NCBI GenBank assembly: GCA_034509755.1
Contig: CM067550.1
Location: 16,237,001-16,301,000, forward strand
Length of the DNA: 64,000 bases
Direction of reading: 5' to 3'
From: Anisodus tanguticus
Taxonomy: Eukaryota; Streptophyta; Magnoliopsida; Solanales; Solanaceae
The notes beneath the pieces are model-generated. The model was not told the origin of the DNA. It made no database searches and worked only from the letters and a program-made list of their open reading frames with translations. A program made the translations under genes and the position numbers. Position 1 is the stretch's first letter; every line of letters starts with the position of its first letter. Shown one piece after another: positions 24,426 through 35,860 of the stretch.

Positions 24426-24654
24426 TTTTTTTTAAATAACATATGTATAAAAAAAAACTCAATAAACAAGACAAGATAGTGTAATAAAAACATCCCAAGG
24501 CTATTTTTGTGCCTCTTATATTATTTAATAGACATATGATTTTTTTGTAATACAAATACAATTGTCTAAAAAGTAAAATCTAAATTGCAACTTTGTGGTG
24601 TTGTCCAAAAGTTGCAAATTACATAATAAAATTGCAATTAAAAAAATTACATTC

Positions 24655-27093
24655 TCAAAAAACCTGTTCTAATTGCTTGATGATTTCCTGTGGTTCTTTG
24701 GTTGGAATTGGTATTTGTTGGTCAAATTGATCTACGTCGCCTCCACCACCTTCGGATAAGATTTCGTTGTAGTTTTCGTCTTCTTCTTCGTTGATCTCCG
24801 GTTGACCGCACCTTCTCCGCTCCGCTCGTATCCAATCTCTGAATAATACTGCAATTTCCAAGTTGTCTCCGGCTAATGAGTGTCTGTGGTCTCCTATTTG
24901 ATATCTGTCGGCAGAAAAAGCGCTTTCAGACGCAGTTGATGACGCTTGAATGTTCAAAACATCTCGGGCCATCAATGAAAGTGTCGGAAAGGTCTTCTCA
25001 TTCCCCCTCCAGTATTTCAGCAAGTCTTCATGTCCATCTTCATTGATAACTTCTTGGTACGGTACAGAACCCTGCAAAACAAAAATATCCAACTCGCTAA
25101 TTTGATTAGTAGTAGAGGTACGGCCGCACATTCTATTTCTAAGGCTTTCAATACTAGCCGCATAAACAGCATGTCTTCTGTGAGGTTGTGTTGAAGATGA
25201 AGAAGATGGTATGGAGGCCGGTAAGTTACTAGCATTTTCTTGTTGATAAAATCTATATATTTTTTTGCATTGGTGTTCTACGCTAGACAACACTTCTTCT
25301 TTAGTTTGTTCAATAGGTGGTGGGTGATTTAGATTTTTGGGACTTGGAGGTGGTAGTACTTCTATACAATCGTAAATAGTTTCAATTAGTGATTTAGTAC
25401 CGTCTATTTTAATAGTAGGATTTAAAACAGAACCAATAATATAAATAGTGGGAATAGAAATAAAATATTTTTTTATTTTGACAAACATTTTTTAATAGCT
25501 GCCTTATAAGCTGGGTTTTCCATATATTCACTAAGTAATAAAAATATTAGAGTTATATAAAACAACATAGTTGAAATAGTAGGATAATATATACCGGAAA
25601 ATTCTTTTGTTGCTTGAAAAAAATTCTCTAAAAATACAATAAGTTCGGAAATTTTTACCCAATCACTATCTAAAATCATATCAGCTGGATTTTTATTATG
25701 AGAGTTAAAAAATAAAGTTATAGGTTTTCTATAGTCATAAGCAACAAGTAGTTGCTCGTATAAAGAATTCCACCTAGTGGATACTTCTTGCTGAATTTTT
25801 CTATAAGATAGTCCAAAATCGTGATAAGTTTTTTTTATATTCTTTTCTACGTTGTACTTTATTACTTTTTAAAATAAATTTTATAGAAAATTGTATTTTA
25901 CTAAGAATGTCTTCAAAAAGTGATAGACCATCCTTTACAATTAAGTTATATATATGGCACGCACATTTTATATGAAAATGATCTGGAAAAGATGGAGTTA
26001 AACTATTTTTTAAAATTGTAATTGCGTAATTGTTAGAAGAAGCGTTATCTAATGTAATAGTCATAATTTTATCGGTTATTCCATAATAATGGCACACTTG
26101 ATAAATATTATCTGCAATAAAAGTACCAGTGTGCCTATAATTAATATATCTATACGCTAAAATACGTTTTTGCATAGACCATTTATAATCTATCCAATGA
26201 CAAGTTACAGTTAAATAATCATGGCCGTTAGTACTACGACCTATATCAGACGTGATAGATACTTTGCCATTAAAATGATATAATGAATAACGTAAATATT
26301 GTTGATATTCATGCGCGAATTTAAATACATCTCTCTTAACAGTTGATCTAGGAAAATCGTTAAAAGCAGGATTATATATATCTCTAATGTAATGAATAAA
26401 ACCGGGAGATAAAGGAAATGAAAAAGGCAAACCCTCCACAGCAACTAATTTTGATATTGCTTCCCTATCTCTATGTTTATTGTATTTAGAGCCTACAATT
26501 CCCCCCGTCATAGGGTTAATTTGACCCGTACTTGGTCCGGGACGATATCGTATGTAAACCTTGTCCCGATGGAGCGGGCGTTTGCGCACCCGGTTTTGAA
26601 GCCTGGTATTGGGCATACCTAGCTGGATGAGCACTTACTACGTGTCTAATTAAACCCCCGTCCCACCGTGACCTTTTCCAGTTTTAAATTTTAAAACATT
26701 TTTACAAATTTTACATATAGCTACTTGATTCTCTACGTCCCTATCAAAAAATGTCCATGCATTTGATTTTAATGGTCGTTTTGTTGGACCTCATCTCATA
26801 CTAGGGGTAATAGGAGGTATTTCAGTTGAAGGTTCACTAGTGGGTGTGTTGTCATCAACATTAGTGGGTGTATCATCTAGATCATCGTCTAAATTAAAGT
26901 CTTCTTGAGTTCCAGAAAATAGTTCCTCGTCTAAATCTAATGGTATTGTAGGAAAATGTTGAGTATCAACAAAATCATCCTGTGTAGGAATAAGATGAGT
27001 AGAAGAAGTACCCTTGCCCTGGTTGCCGCCCCTACTAGAAGAAGCACCCTTACCCTTACCCTTACCCTTAAACATACCTCTTAATCCTTCCAT
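24655..27093 (-). pseudogene. hAT transposase (BED finger to dimerisation domain), frameshifted
   Basis: Minus-strand order: an N-terminal low-complexity start MEGLRGMFKGKGKGKGASSS (ATG at 27093); a BED zinc finger at about 26780-26640 with CKIC and RHVVSAH; the catalytic region at 26634-25801 with FHIKCACHIYNLIVKDGL and SDIGRSTNGHDYLTV; a middle part in another frame at 25790-25490; and the C-terminal hAT dimerisation domain at about 25060-24800 with FPTLSLMARDVLNIQASSTA and SAFSADRYQIGDHRHSL. The enzyme would excise and reinsert the element. Frame changes coincide with homopolymer runs: G5 near 26660, T8 near 25835 and T6 near 25490. These could be decay or sequencing error, and the otherwise well-kept domains favour a fairly young copy. 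Confidence 0.9.
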
Positions 27094-27544
27094 TTTAATT
27101 ATGATAATAAATAATTAAAGATAATAAAATTAAGTGCGCTAAATAAAATAAACAGACAATAATAATTTAATGAAGGAACGAATGTACCAAACGTCGACGT
27201 GTAATCGAGAGGTTGAAAATTGAAACTTTGCTTGATGGAAGATCCTCAAGCTAGTTGCCAACTTCACTTCCAATTTCCAAATGAATAAATAAAATTGAAT
27301 ATTTAGTAAACAATGTAGACTTGTAGAGAGATATATTGAGAGATTAGAGAGATTGTAGGAAGATTTGTGAGAAAGATGAAGAGAAAATGAGTTATTTATA
27401 GTTGAGAAATTGGATTAAAGTGTAAATATAATAACTTATGGGTTAAAAATAAATATTAAGGGGTAGGGGGGTTGGGGGAGGGGGGGAGGCCTAAAATGGT
27501 CGTTGGCCAACGGCCAAAATCTAAAATGGCCGTTGGTGCAACGG

Positions 27545-27791
27545 CCATATTTGCAAAGGGGGGACAAAGGGCGGGGTCGGGCTCGGGCTCGGGACAGGCT
27601 CGGGGTGGGGTCGGGGCGGGTAGGCTTGGGGTGGGCTCGGGTCTGGGGGGACGACACATTGTCCCGTCCCGAGTTCGAGTCCCGCTCCCGTTATTTATTT
27701 ATTTTTTTGAGCGGGGTCGGGGCGGGCTCGGGACGGGGTCGGGGCGGGCTCGGGACGGGGTCGGGCCGTCCCGGCCCACTGGCCACCCTTA
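27545..27791. repeat. Right GC-rich subterminal region of the hAT element
   Basis: Repeats of gggctcggg and gacggggtcggggcgg reach the right inverted repeat at 27768-27791. A short AT-rich spacer (27690-27710) interrupts the array, mirroring the poly-T at the left end. The motif type is the same as on the left, but copy number and order differ. Confidence 0.6.
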
Positions 27792-27799
27792 GTTTATAT

Positions 27800-28550
27800 A
27801 TTGCATAAACTATTCATCTTCTACCAATGAGGGAGATTAGGTCATTTTTTGCCAAAAATACTCCATCTTTTCATGTCTCAAACACCTTACTATGTGTACC
27901 AATATCTCTTTCATTGCTTAACGAAATTTGACGATACTTGGCACTAACATCATCTACTTACTTAGTAGAATAGACATGTGCGAAGAAATGATGTTTCCAA
28001 CATGCGGGCCCCACGTGTTTAAATCATTAAAGATGGGATAAACTCAATCCCACATTAGTAAATTTCCAACTTTTTAGTCCCTTAAGTTTGCTAAAGTGGA
28101 GCACCTTAGTCCAACTAGCAGAATCGAATTTAAAATTGACGTGACTACCGAAAACCACTACTAAACACACGGCAAATATCGACCGACTGACTTTCACACG
28201 TCAATTTGATCCCAATTTTTTTTTAAATCAAATGAGCTCGGTAGGTTGTTTTTGTGCCAAAACTATGGAAAATAAAAAATCGACCACCCTTGTATTTGCT
28301 TATTGGTTTGTATGTGGAATTCTTAGTACCCCTTTCCTTGCAGTTGCCTGCCATCGAGTCCAATCCCAAGACTAAACATAGATCTGAAGGTATCTCCTTG
28401 TCTAGTCCTTTAAAGCATGTTGCTGAAGATGGATTTCCTGCAAAGCCAAGATTGAGAACACCTCCTAACTTTACTAGACGATTGGTCTTGGTTATTCTAG
28501 CAATTGTTTTTCGTATCCTTGGGTGTTTTGGTTTTCGGTATTCAAAAATA
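27800..28550. other. Stretch between the hAT element and the copia gag
   Basis: No clear gene. It includes a G-box-like cacgtg at 28012-28017. Near 28337-28480, after a plausible 3' splice signal (ttccttgcag), one frame reads SNPKTKHRSEGISLSSPLKH and goes on without stop to about 28550. This could be an exon fragment of an unknown gene. No copia 5' LTR or primer site was found here, although gag starts at 28551. Confidence 0.35.
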
Positions 28551-29428
28551 TGACTTCACACCAGTTTGAGTCCTTCGGTGTTCATTTCACTGGAAAACAA
28601 TATTCTTATTGGGAATTTCAGTTTCAACTATTTGTCACTGGAAAAGAATTATGGGGTTATATAGATGGAAATGATCCTGCTCCTACTGATTACAAAGTTA
28701 GGTCAGTGGAACGTCAAAGATACCCGGGTGATAACATGGATTTTAAGGTCAATTGACCCTCTTATTATCCTTAATCTCATGCCATATAAGACTCAAATGC
28801 CATGTCGAATTATTTACAAAAGGTTTACAACCAAGACAATAGTGCAAGATGCTTTCAACTAGAGCATGAAATTACTAATTACTTTCAAAGAGGTCTCTCT
28901 ACTCGAGAATACTTTTCTGGATTTCGGAACTTATGGGTTGTATTCACTGATATTGTTTATGCTAAAATACCCGCTAAATCTCTCTTTATAATTCAAGCAG
29001 TTCATGAGCAAAGCAAGTGAGACCAATTTTTAATGAAATTGCTAACTGATTTTGAGAGTGTTCGCTCTAACTTGATGAATTGTGACCCGTCTCCCTCATT
29101 GGATGTCTGTTTTGTGGAATTACTTCGTGAAGAGCAGTGTCTTGTCACACAAAACACTTTCAAGCTAGAAAATATTCACACTGTTGCATTTGTTGCTCAA
29201 GCAAAAGGAAAGGGCAGATATATGAGCAAAAATCAATGTTACAGTTGCAAGGAATATGGCCATATTGATAGCAATTGCAGTAAGAAGTTATGCAATTATT
29301 GTAAACAACACGGGCATATTATCAAAGAGTGTCCCACACGTCCTCAAAATCATAGTATTAATGTTTTTCAAGCTGGGATAAATGGTGCCACTTCTGATAA
29401 CTCATCTCCAACTGAAATTAACAACTAA
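28551..29428 (+). pseudogene. gag: gag of the plus-strand copia element
   Basis: Starts at ATG 28551 with MTSHQFESFGVHFTGKQYSY, the usual N-terminus of copia gag. Frame breaks near 28760 and 29020 split it. The third segment (29033-29428) carries two CCHC zinc knuckles in a row, CYSCKEYGHIDSNC and CNYCKQHGHIIKEC, which bind RNA. Tandem knuckles occur in some copia lineages only. Not translatable as one protein. Confidence 0.85.
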
Positions 29429-29449
29429 TTTGCTACTCCAGAAGCTGGA

Positions 29450-31040
29450 CAAGTTCTTACTCCTGAAATAGTACAACAAATGATTTTGTCAGCCTTTTCT
29501 GCTTTGGGGCTACAAGGTAACGATATTACATCTAATTTTTGCTTGTTAATTCTGGCGACTAGTATGATAAAACATGTTCGTGAGTATCACGGTCCATCAC
29601 AAATTCAGATTGTCAATGGTAGTAATTTACCAATTATCAAGGTTGGGGATATTACTAAAATTTTCAAGAATATTTTTGTATCACCAAAGCTTTCCACTAG
29701 TCTTATTTCAGTTGGCCAATTGGTACATAACAATTGCGATGTGAATTTTTCTCGTAATGGTTTCCTTGTGTGGGATCAGGTGTCAGGAAAGATAATCACG
29801 AAAGGGACTAAATTTTGAAGATTGTTTCCTATACGCTTTTTTATTCCTCGTGTTCTATCTTATGCTTGTACTTCTAGTAAAATTGAGGTTTGGCATAAGC
29901 GTCTAGGACATCCAAATTCTATTGTGTTGTCTCATTTATCAAATTCCGGTTTATTGGGGAATAAGAATCAATTTTCAGCTGCTTCCTTTGATTGTTCTTC
30001 TTGTAAGTTAGGCAAAAAAAAACTCTTCATTTTCCTAATTTTGGTAGTCGTACTGCAAAGTGTTTTGATGTCATTCATAGTGATGTTTGGGTCATTTCAC
30101 CAATTACTTCTCATGCTCATTTCAAGTACTTTGTGACATTCATAGATGATTATAGTTGATTTACATGGGTGTATTTTCTCCGTTATAAATCAGAAGTATT
30201 TTTCATATTTAAGACATTTTTGGCTTACATTGAGATTCAATTTTCTACTGGCATCAAAATATTAAGATCTGAATCTGGTGGAGAATATATGTCTCATGAA
30301 TTCAACACTTTCTTGCTTCAGAAAGAAATCGTCTCACAACGCTCTTGTCCATATACTCCACAGCAAAATGAGGTTGCTGAGCGTAAAAATCATCATCTTT
30401 TAGATGTCACTCGTACTTTATTGATAGAGCCATCTGTTCCATCTAGATACTGGGTGGAAGCTTTATCTATTGTTGTCTATTTAATTAATAGACTGCCATA
30501 TAAAGTGTTAAATCTTGAGTCTCCATATTATCGTCTTTATCACCATAATCCTAGCTATGATAATTTTCATACATTTGGTTGTATTTATTTTGTGGATCTG
30601 CCTCATTCTCAACGCAATAAACTTTATGCTCAGTCTACTAAATGTGCTTTTATGGGTTATAGTACTTCACAGAAAGAGTTTATTTGCTATGATCCAAGTT
30701 CTAACAAATTTCATTTTTCTAGGAATGTTGTTTTTTTTAACATCAATATTTCTTTCCTATTCATGTTGAGTCATCTTCTGTTCCTCCTCTTCTTCCTACT
30801 TTTGAGGATTTGTCATCTACTTCTAACTGGTTCAAACCTGGATTTGTGTATTAACGATGTCAGTCAACTTTACCCCATCTCGAAACTAATCCTCCACCTG
30901 ACACTGCTCCACTACCAGAATCTAAGATTTCTTCAAGGCCTGCTGCTCTTGAGCCTACTCACCGATATACCAGAGTACGAAGTACTCCTAATTGATATGA
31001 ATTTTCCTCTACTTTATCCACTATTTCTGTTCTAACTTGT
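29450..31040 (+). pseudogene. pol: Protease and integrase of the plus-strand copia element
   Basis: 29480-29818 is the protease region; its active-site part is out of frame. 29822-30136 has the pre-integrase zinc region (WHKRLGHPNSIVLSHLSNSG and CSSCKLGKKK). 30140-30760 is the integrase core: IDDYS, then a stop, then VYFLRYKSEVF, and RSESGGEYMSHEF, where the usual second aspartate (RSDSGGEY type) is glutamate. NEVAERKNHHLLDVTRTLL follows. Several stops and frame changes are present. Confidence 0.85.
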
Positions 31041-31082
31041 TACTCACAAGCTTCCAAGCATGAATGTTGGCAGAAAGCAATG

Positions 31083-32545
31083 TAGGAAGAACTTTTGGAT
31101 CTGAAAGAAAATAACACATGGAACATTGTTTCATGTCCTTCAAATGTACGTTCAATTGGATGTAAATGGGTCTATTTAATTCAACTTCATTCTGATGGAA
31201 CTCTTAATAGATACAAAGCTCGATTGATTGTCCTTGATAACAAACAAGAGTATGGGGTGGACTATGAGGAGACTTTTGCACCAATAGCAAAAATGACCAC
31301 GGTGTAAACTATTATTGCCATTGCTGCTTCACAAAACTGATATCTTCATCAAATAGATGTCAAAAATACTTTTCTCCATGGTGATCTCAAGGAGGATATT
31401 TATATGAAATCTCCACCTAGTTTGTTCTCATCGCCTACGTTAGATGTATGCAAGTTGAAGCGGTCTTTGGATGGGTTAAAACAAGCTCCTAGAGCTTTGT
31501 TTGGCAAGTTCCGCTCTACGTTGCTTCAATTCTCTTTTGAGTAGAGAAAATATGACTCATTTTTGTTTCTTTGATAAACATCTACATGTTGTGTTCTTCT
31601 TTTGGTATATGTAGATGATATTATTATCACAGGAACTGATTCTTCACTAATCACTAGCCTCCATCAGCATCTTATGGATTCTTTTCATATGAAAGATATT
31701 GGTACTCTAACATACTTTTTGGGGTTGGAAGTTCATTCTGATTCTTTAGGTGTGTTCTTAAACTAACACAAATATACTCAGGATTCAGTTGCTTTGGCTG
31801 GTCTTCAAGAATCTTCATATGTAGATACTCCATTGGAATTGAATGTAATGTATCATCATGAGGAAGGAGATCTTCTTCATGATCCAACTTTGTTTCAACA
31901 ATTAGTTGGGAGCCTAAATTATCTTACTTTTTCTCAGGCTGATATCTCTTTGCAGTTCAACAAGTGAGTCAATTTATGAAGGCTCCCGCCATCTACATTT
32001 GGTGGATGTTCGTCGCATCATTCGATATCTCTTGGGAATATCTACTCATGGATTATTCTTTCCTAGTGGTTCTCCTATTCGACTTAATGCTTTCAGTGAT
32101 TCTGATTGGGCTGGATGTCCGGATACTCGACGTTCGGTCACTAGTTGGTGCATGTTTCAGGGAGACTCCTTGATATCTTGGAAGAGTAAGAAGTAAGATC
32201 GTGTGTCAAAATTTTCAAAAAAAGCTGAATATTGAGCCATGTCTACTGCTTGCTCCGAGGTTGTTTTGCTTCGTGGGTTACTTGCTGAGATTGGATTTCC
32301 TCAATCTAATCCTACTCCTCTCCATTCTGATAATACAAGTGCCATTCAGATTGCTACTAATCCGATTTACCATTAGAGGACCAAACACATTGAAGTAGAC
32401 TGTCATTATATACGAGAAGTTGTAGATAAATGAGTCATTACTCTTCTACACGTGTCCAGTGATCTTCAAATAGTTAATGCATTTACAGAATCAATGTCAT
32501 AAGTTTCTAGTAGGAAAATTGATGCTTCTTGATCCACCAACATCA
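31083..32545 (+). pseudogene. pol: RT and RNase H of the plus-strand copia element
   Basis: 31095-31307 opens RT with LKENNTWNIVSCPSNVRSIG and GVDYEETFAPIAK. After stops, LLVYVDDIIITGTDSS (about 31600-31650) shows an intact YVDD box. 31680-31760 gives SFHMKDIGTLTYFLGLEVHS. RNase H is at 31999-32390 (VRRIIRYLLGISTHGLFF, then SDSDWAGCPDTRRSVTSWC). Internal stops at several places show it is a pseudogene. Confidence 0.85.
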
Positions 32546-32548
32546 ATT

Positions 32549-32560
32549 TGAGGGGGAGGG
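32549..32560 (+). other. Polypurine tract of the plus-strand copia element
   Basis: tgagggggaggg stands immediately before the LTR start tgttagcatg, the place of the plus-strand priming site. Confidence 0.75.
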
Positions 32561-32737
32561 TGTTAGCATGATTCACAAGATCTCTAGATATATGAAAATA
32601 TACTTAGAGATATGTTAGCATGATTGACAAGATCTCTAGTTGTATGAAAATATACTTAGAGATATTTTATATTTACTATAAAATATTGTATAGAATTAAC
32701 TATAAGATATTACATATAATATTTAGTATGATTTACA
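32561..32737 (+). repeat. 3' LTR of the plus-strand copia element, first part
   Basis: Begins TGTTAGCATG after the polypurine tract. The first 52 bases are repeated in tandem at 32613 with few changes. The LTR is cut at 32737 by the chromovirus insertion and continues at 40579. Confidence 0.8.
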
Positions 32738-34682
32738 TGTCACGACCCAAACCGGAGGGTCATGACGAGCACTCGGACCTTACATGCCGAGTACCACTAA
32801 TCATATATTTAACATATAACCGTAATTTCTCATGGTCCATGAGGGCCACCACACGATACCCTACTGATATATGAAAATAGTAAACTGGAACAAAAGCTAT
32901 GTAAATTCCGGTAACCAGAAGGACCCAATCTCTATACATATACATACCAAGGCCATACATTACTACTATACACATGACAACTGTCTACAAACCTCTAAAG
33001 AGTACGTAACATCATAAGGTCAGGACAGGGCCCCGCCATACCCCCAACGCATAACCAAAATATCATACCACGACTAGACTGCAACTCTGGAACAAATAGA
33101 GTGCTCCAATATCAGATGGACCAGCAACCTACCAGTGCGGACCGTCGCCCTATCTACCTAAGCCTGCGGGCATGAAACACAGCGTCCCCCGACAAAAGGG
33201 ACGTCAGTACGACTAATGTACCGAGTATATCAAGCATAAAAAAAGCATAATAGAGACCTTTAAGTAACAAGAAACAACCAATCGGTAGAGAATGCCTCTG
33301 AGGGCCATAATATGCCTAAATGCCATGCACAATGCAAATGTGGTCATTCATATACATATGCGTATATAACGCCATCAAGCCTCTGTGGGCATCCCATCAT
33401 ATCATATCGGCCTCTGTGGGCATAATCATTATCATGTATATATGTACCAGCTGCAAGTGGTGTGCGTATATAACACCTTTCCTTCCCCCATTACCCCATA
33501 CATATATAATGCATACATATAGTAGAGTATATAATTCCTTTTGAGGTCAAGGTATGTACATGAATGTAATGCATGAATGATATGACAATAAGACACTATA
33601 AGTTTGTCGGAGTGATGTAATATTGCTTTACCTCCATTTAACATTATGAATACTAACATCTTTCCATACCTCAATAAGGATTTAGGAACATATTTAGACA
33701 TGCTTTGACAATAGGAATGAATAACATGAACATTCTTAACTACTAGGAGTAGAATCATTTATGGGACAATATTATGTTTACATTTTGTTACACGGAACAT
33801 GCCAAAAGAAGAAATGATTTTCCTTAACATACCCTTATGTCGACTTCCCAATGGGGTGACAGAATTAACTTCCTTAGTTATTCAAGCGCAATGAAAAAAT
33901 GGAATGACGGGATTGAAGCGGTGCGGAAAAAAAACTGCATATTGTTCTTGAGAAAGAATACACATTTTTTCCATAGAATTTAATGTTTCATCAACAAAAG
34001 GCAATATCAAGTTGCTGCCAAGGTTTTGCCTCCTCAATTAATGAATAGTTTACTAAAAGGAAATTATCTTCACAATTCAATAAGGAAACGTTGCTAGTAC
34101 ATTTTGGTTAAGAGATAAAAATGGGAATAATCTAATAATGGAAAGGGGTGTGCAACATACTTATGCTCATCCCCAAAATGCCAAATGAATTAGTGACCAA
34201 CTTAAAGAACCTCCTTTATACATGTAACCCACCTAACATAATTCCTTATTACTTATACCACCTTAAGATGCCACAACACCCCTTATGTGGATGTATATAA
34301 GACTTGTTTCCAGTTATCCATGACATGTGTCCACCTAACAATTATCCATAATATTTATTAATCAAGGGCCCATATAAATTAATCCACACAACTAATTATC
34401 CACAATTCATTTGAATAATAATTATTTTCAACACACTCCATATACGCATTGTCATGATTGTGTGACATAGCACTAGCCCATAGCCTCTTTAGGCATGCAC
34501 ATAATATTATTCCCAACCACCGTCGTCACACTTTTAAGTCCTAAATCATTTTGGGACTTTATCCTTTTATATACAAAGCTCTTGATGCGAATACCTCAAT
34601 ATAACCAAATTTTCTCAGGCCTCGGGTCTTCTTGCATACGCCTAGATGTTCAAACCATTACCCGAAAGTACGGGGTGTTACA
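32738..34682 (-). repeat. 3' LTR of chromovirus copy 1
   Basis: 1945 bases. Carries one copy of the ~46-bp unit gcctctgagggccataatatgc (33295-33320) where the partner LTR has two; the length difference between the LTRs is also 46 bases. A separate pair of gcctctgtgggcat motifs lies at 33381 and 33411. Confidence 0.92.
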
Positions 34683-34700
34683 TCATTTCCTCCTTAGAAA
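34683..34700 (-). other. Polypurine tract of chromovirus copy 1
   Basis: On the element strand TAAGGAGGAAATGA precedes the 3' LTR start TGTAACACC. Confidence 0.65.
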
Positions 34701-34889
34701 CATTTGTCCTCGAATTTTGGGGTGATATATCTAGTCCCCGTCACGTAACCAGAAACACAACCACCACTTCACGGGGCCATATAATATAATATACATCATT
34801 ACATCAGACCTCGCATGGTCCTCAAGCATTAATTATAATAATTTAAAATAGAACTCACCTTATACTTCTCTCGGAACCTCGGCGTTGGG

Positions 34890-35860
34890 CTAAAATAGGT
34901 AAGGATATTTGTGTTCCATCTCCTCTTCCGCCTTCCACATTATTTCTTCTACATTCTTATCCCACCATAGAACTTTTACGGAAGCTACTTCTTTAGTCCT
35001 CACCTTGCAAACTTGACGATCTAAGATAGCAGAGGAACCTCTTCGTATGATAGATGCTCTGTAACCTTCACACCGTCAATTGGTACAATTCGGGAAGGAT
35101 CCCCAACATACGCTCTTAACATGGAAACATGGAAAACCGAATGAACAAACTCTAACTCCGAAGGAAAGTCCAATTCGTAAGCTACTTGGTTGATTCGTCG
35201 AATTATGAGATAGGGCCCAATGTACCTTGGGTTGTGCTTTCCCTTTTCCCCAAATCTCATAACCCCCTCCATAGGCGATATCTTAAAAAAAAACCCAATC
35301 ATCTACCTGAAACTCTAAGTCTCGTTGTCGCACATCTGAATACAACTCCGAGCGGTTAATAACCGCTCTTGGATAAGATTCACCTTCTCTATGTCTTGGT
35401 GTACTCGGTCAGGCCTAAATAGTTCTGACTCACCTACCTCAAACCATCCGATAGGAGATCTACATCTCCGTCCATACAAAGCCTCGTTTGGTGCTCTACT
35501 TTTACTTACTAACAATTGAGACACTGAACTACCAACTCTGCAATGTTCCTCTTCATATCGTCCTACCAATATATACTTTTGAGATTATGATACATCTTAG
35601 TAGATCCAGGGTGAAGGGAATATCGTGAGCAATGGACCTCTGTCCTAGTCTTGTTACGTAATCTTGCTACATTGGGAATACATAAATGGACCTTCCACCT
35701 GAGGGTCCCTCTCCCATTATGCTCGAAGGTTGCGGTTCTCTTTTGTTAGATATCCTTCCCGATCTTTCCTAAAAATAGGATCTTTATCATGACGTTCTTT
35801 TTCTTCCAGTATGAGGGATGACCCTGCTGTATTCTTAGTCATAGGGCTATCACTATCTGA
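34890..35860 (-). pseudogene. pol: Integrase remnant and chromodomain of chromovirus copy 1
   Basis: 35302-35021 carries the integrase C-terminal part (FKISPMEGVMRFGEKGKHNP, LDFPSELEFVHSVFHVSML). One base out of frame, it continues as a chromodomain at about 35030-34890 (LDRQVCKVRTKEVASVKVLW, then EEEMEHKYPYLF and a stop). Chromodomains bind modified histones and steer integration. 35569-35315 joins the zinc-binding region directly to APNEALYGRRCRSPIGWFEV, so the catalytic core of integrase is deleted. 35860-35580 still shows traces of the RNase H-integrase linker in broken frames. Confidence 0.85.

Larger units (their letters stand above)
24229..27791 (-). mobile_element. Complete hAT DNA transposon with 8-bp target duplication GTTTATAT
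   Basis: The left end reads TAGGCCTGGCCAGTGGGCCGGG. The reverse complement of the right end reads TAAGGGTGGCCAGTGGGCCGGG, so the terminal inverted repeats share the block TGGCCAGTGGGCCGGG. GTTTATAT is found exactly outside both ends (24221-24228 and 27792-27799), the 8-bp duplication diagnostic of hAT elements. The interior encodes a BED-finger hAT transposase on the minus strand. Length is 3563 bases. The transposase has several frameshifts, so the copy could move only with help from another transposase. Confidence 0.95.

Noticed and set aside
24177..24561. Overlapping proline, arginine and glycine-rich open frames at the left end of the hAT element
   Set aside because: They arise from the GC-rich subterminal repeats in several frames and have no protein family features; the same holds at 27436-27808.
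30515..30769. 84-codon hydrophobic open frame that could pass for a membrane protein
   Set aside because: It is an alternative frame of the copia integrase region at 30169-31035.
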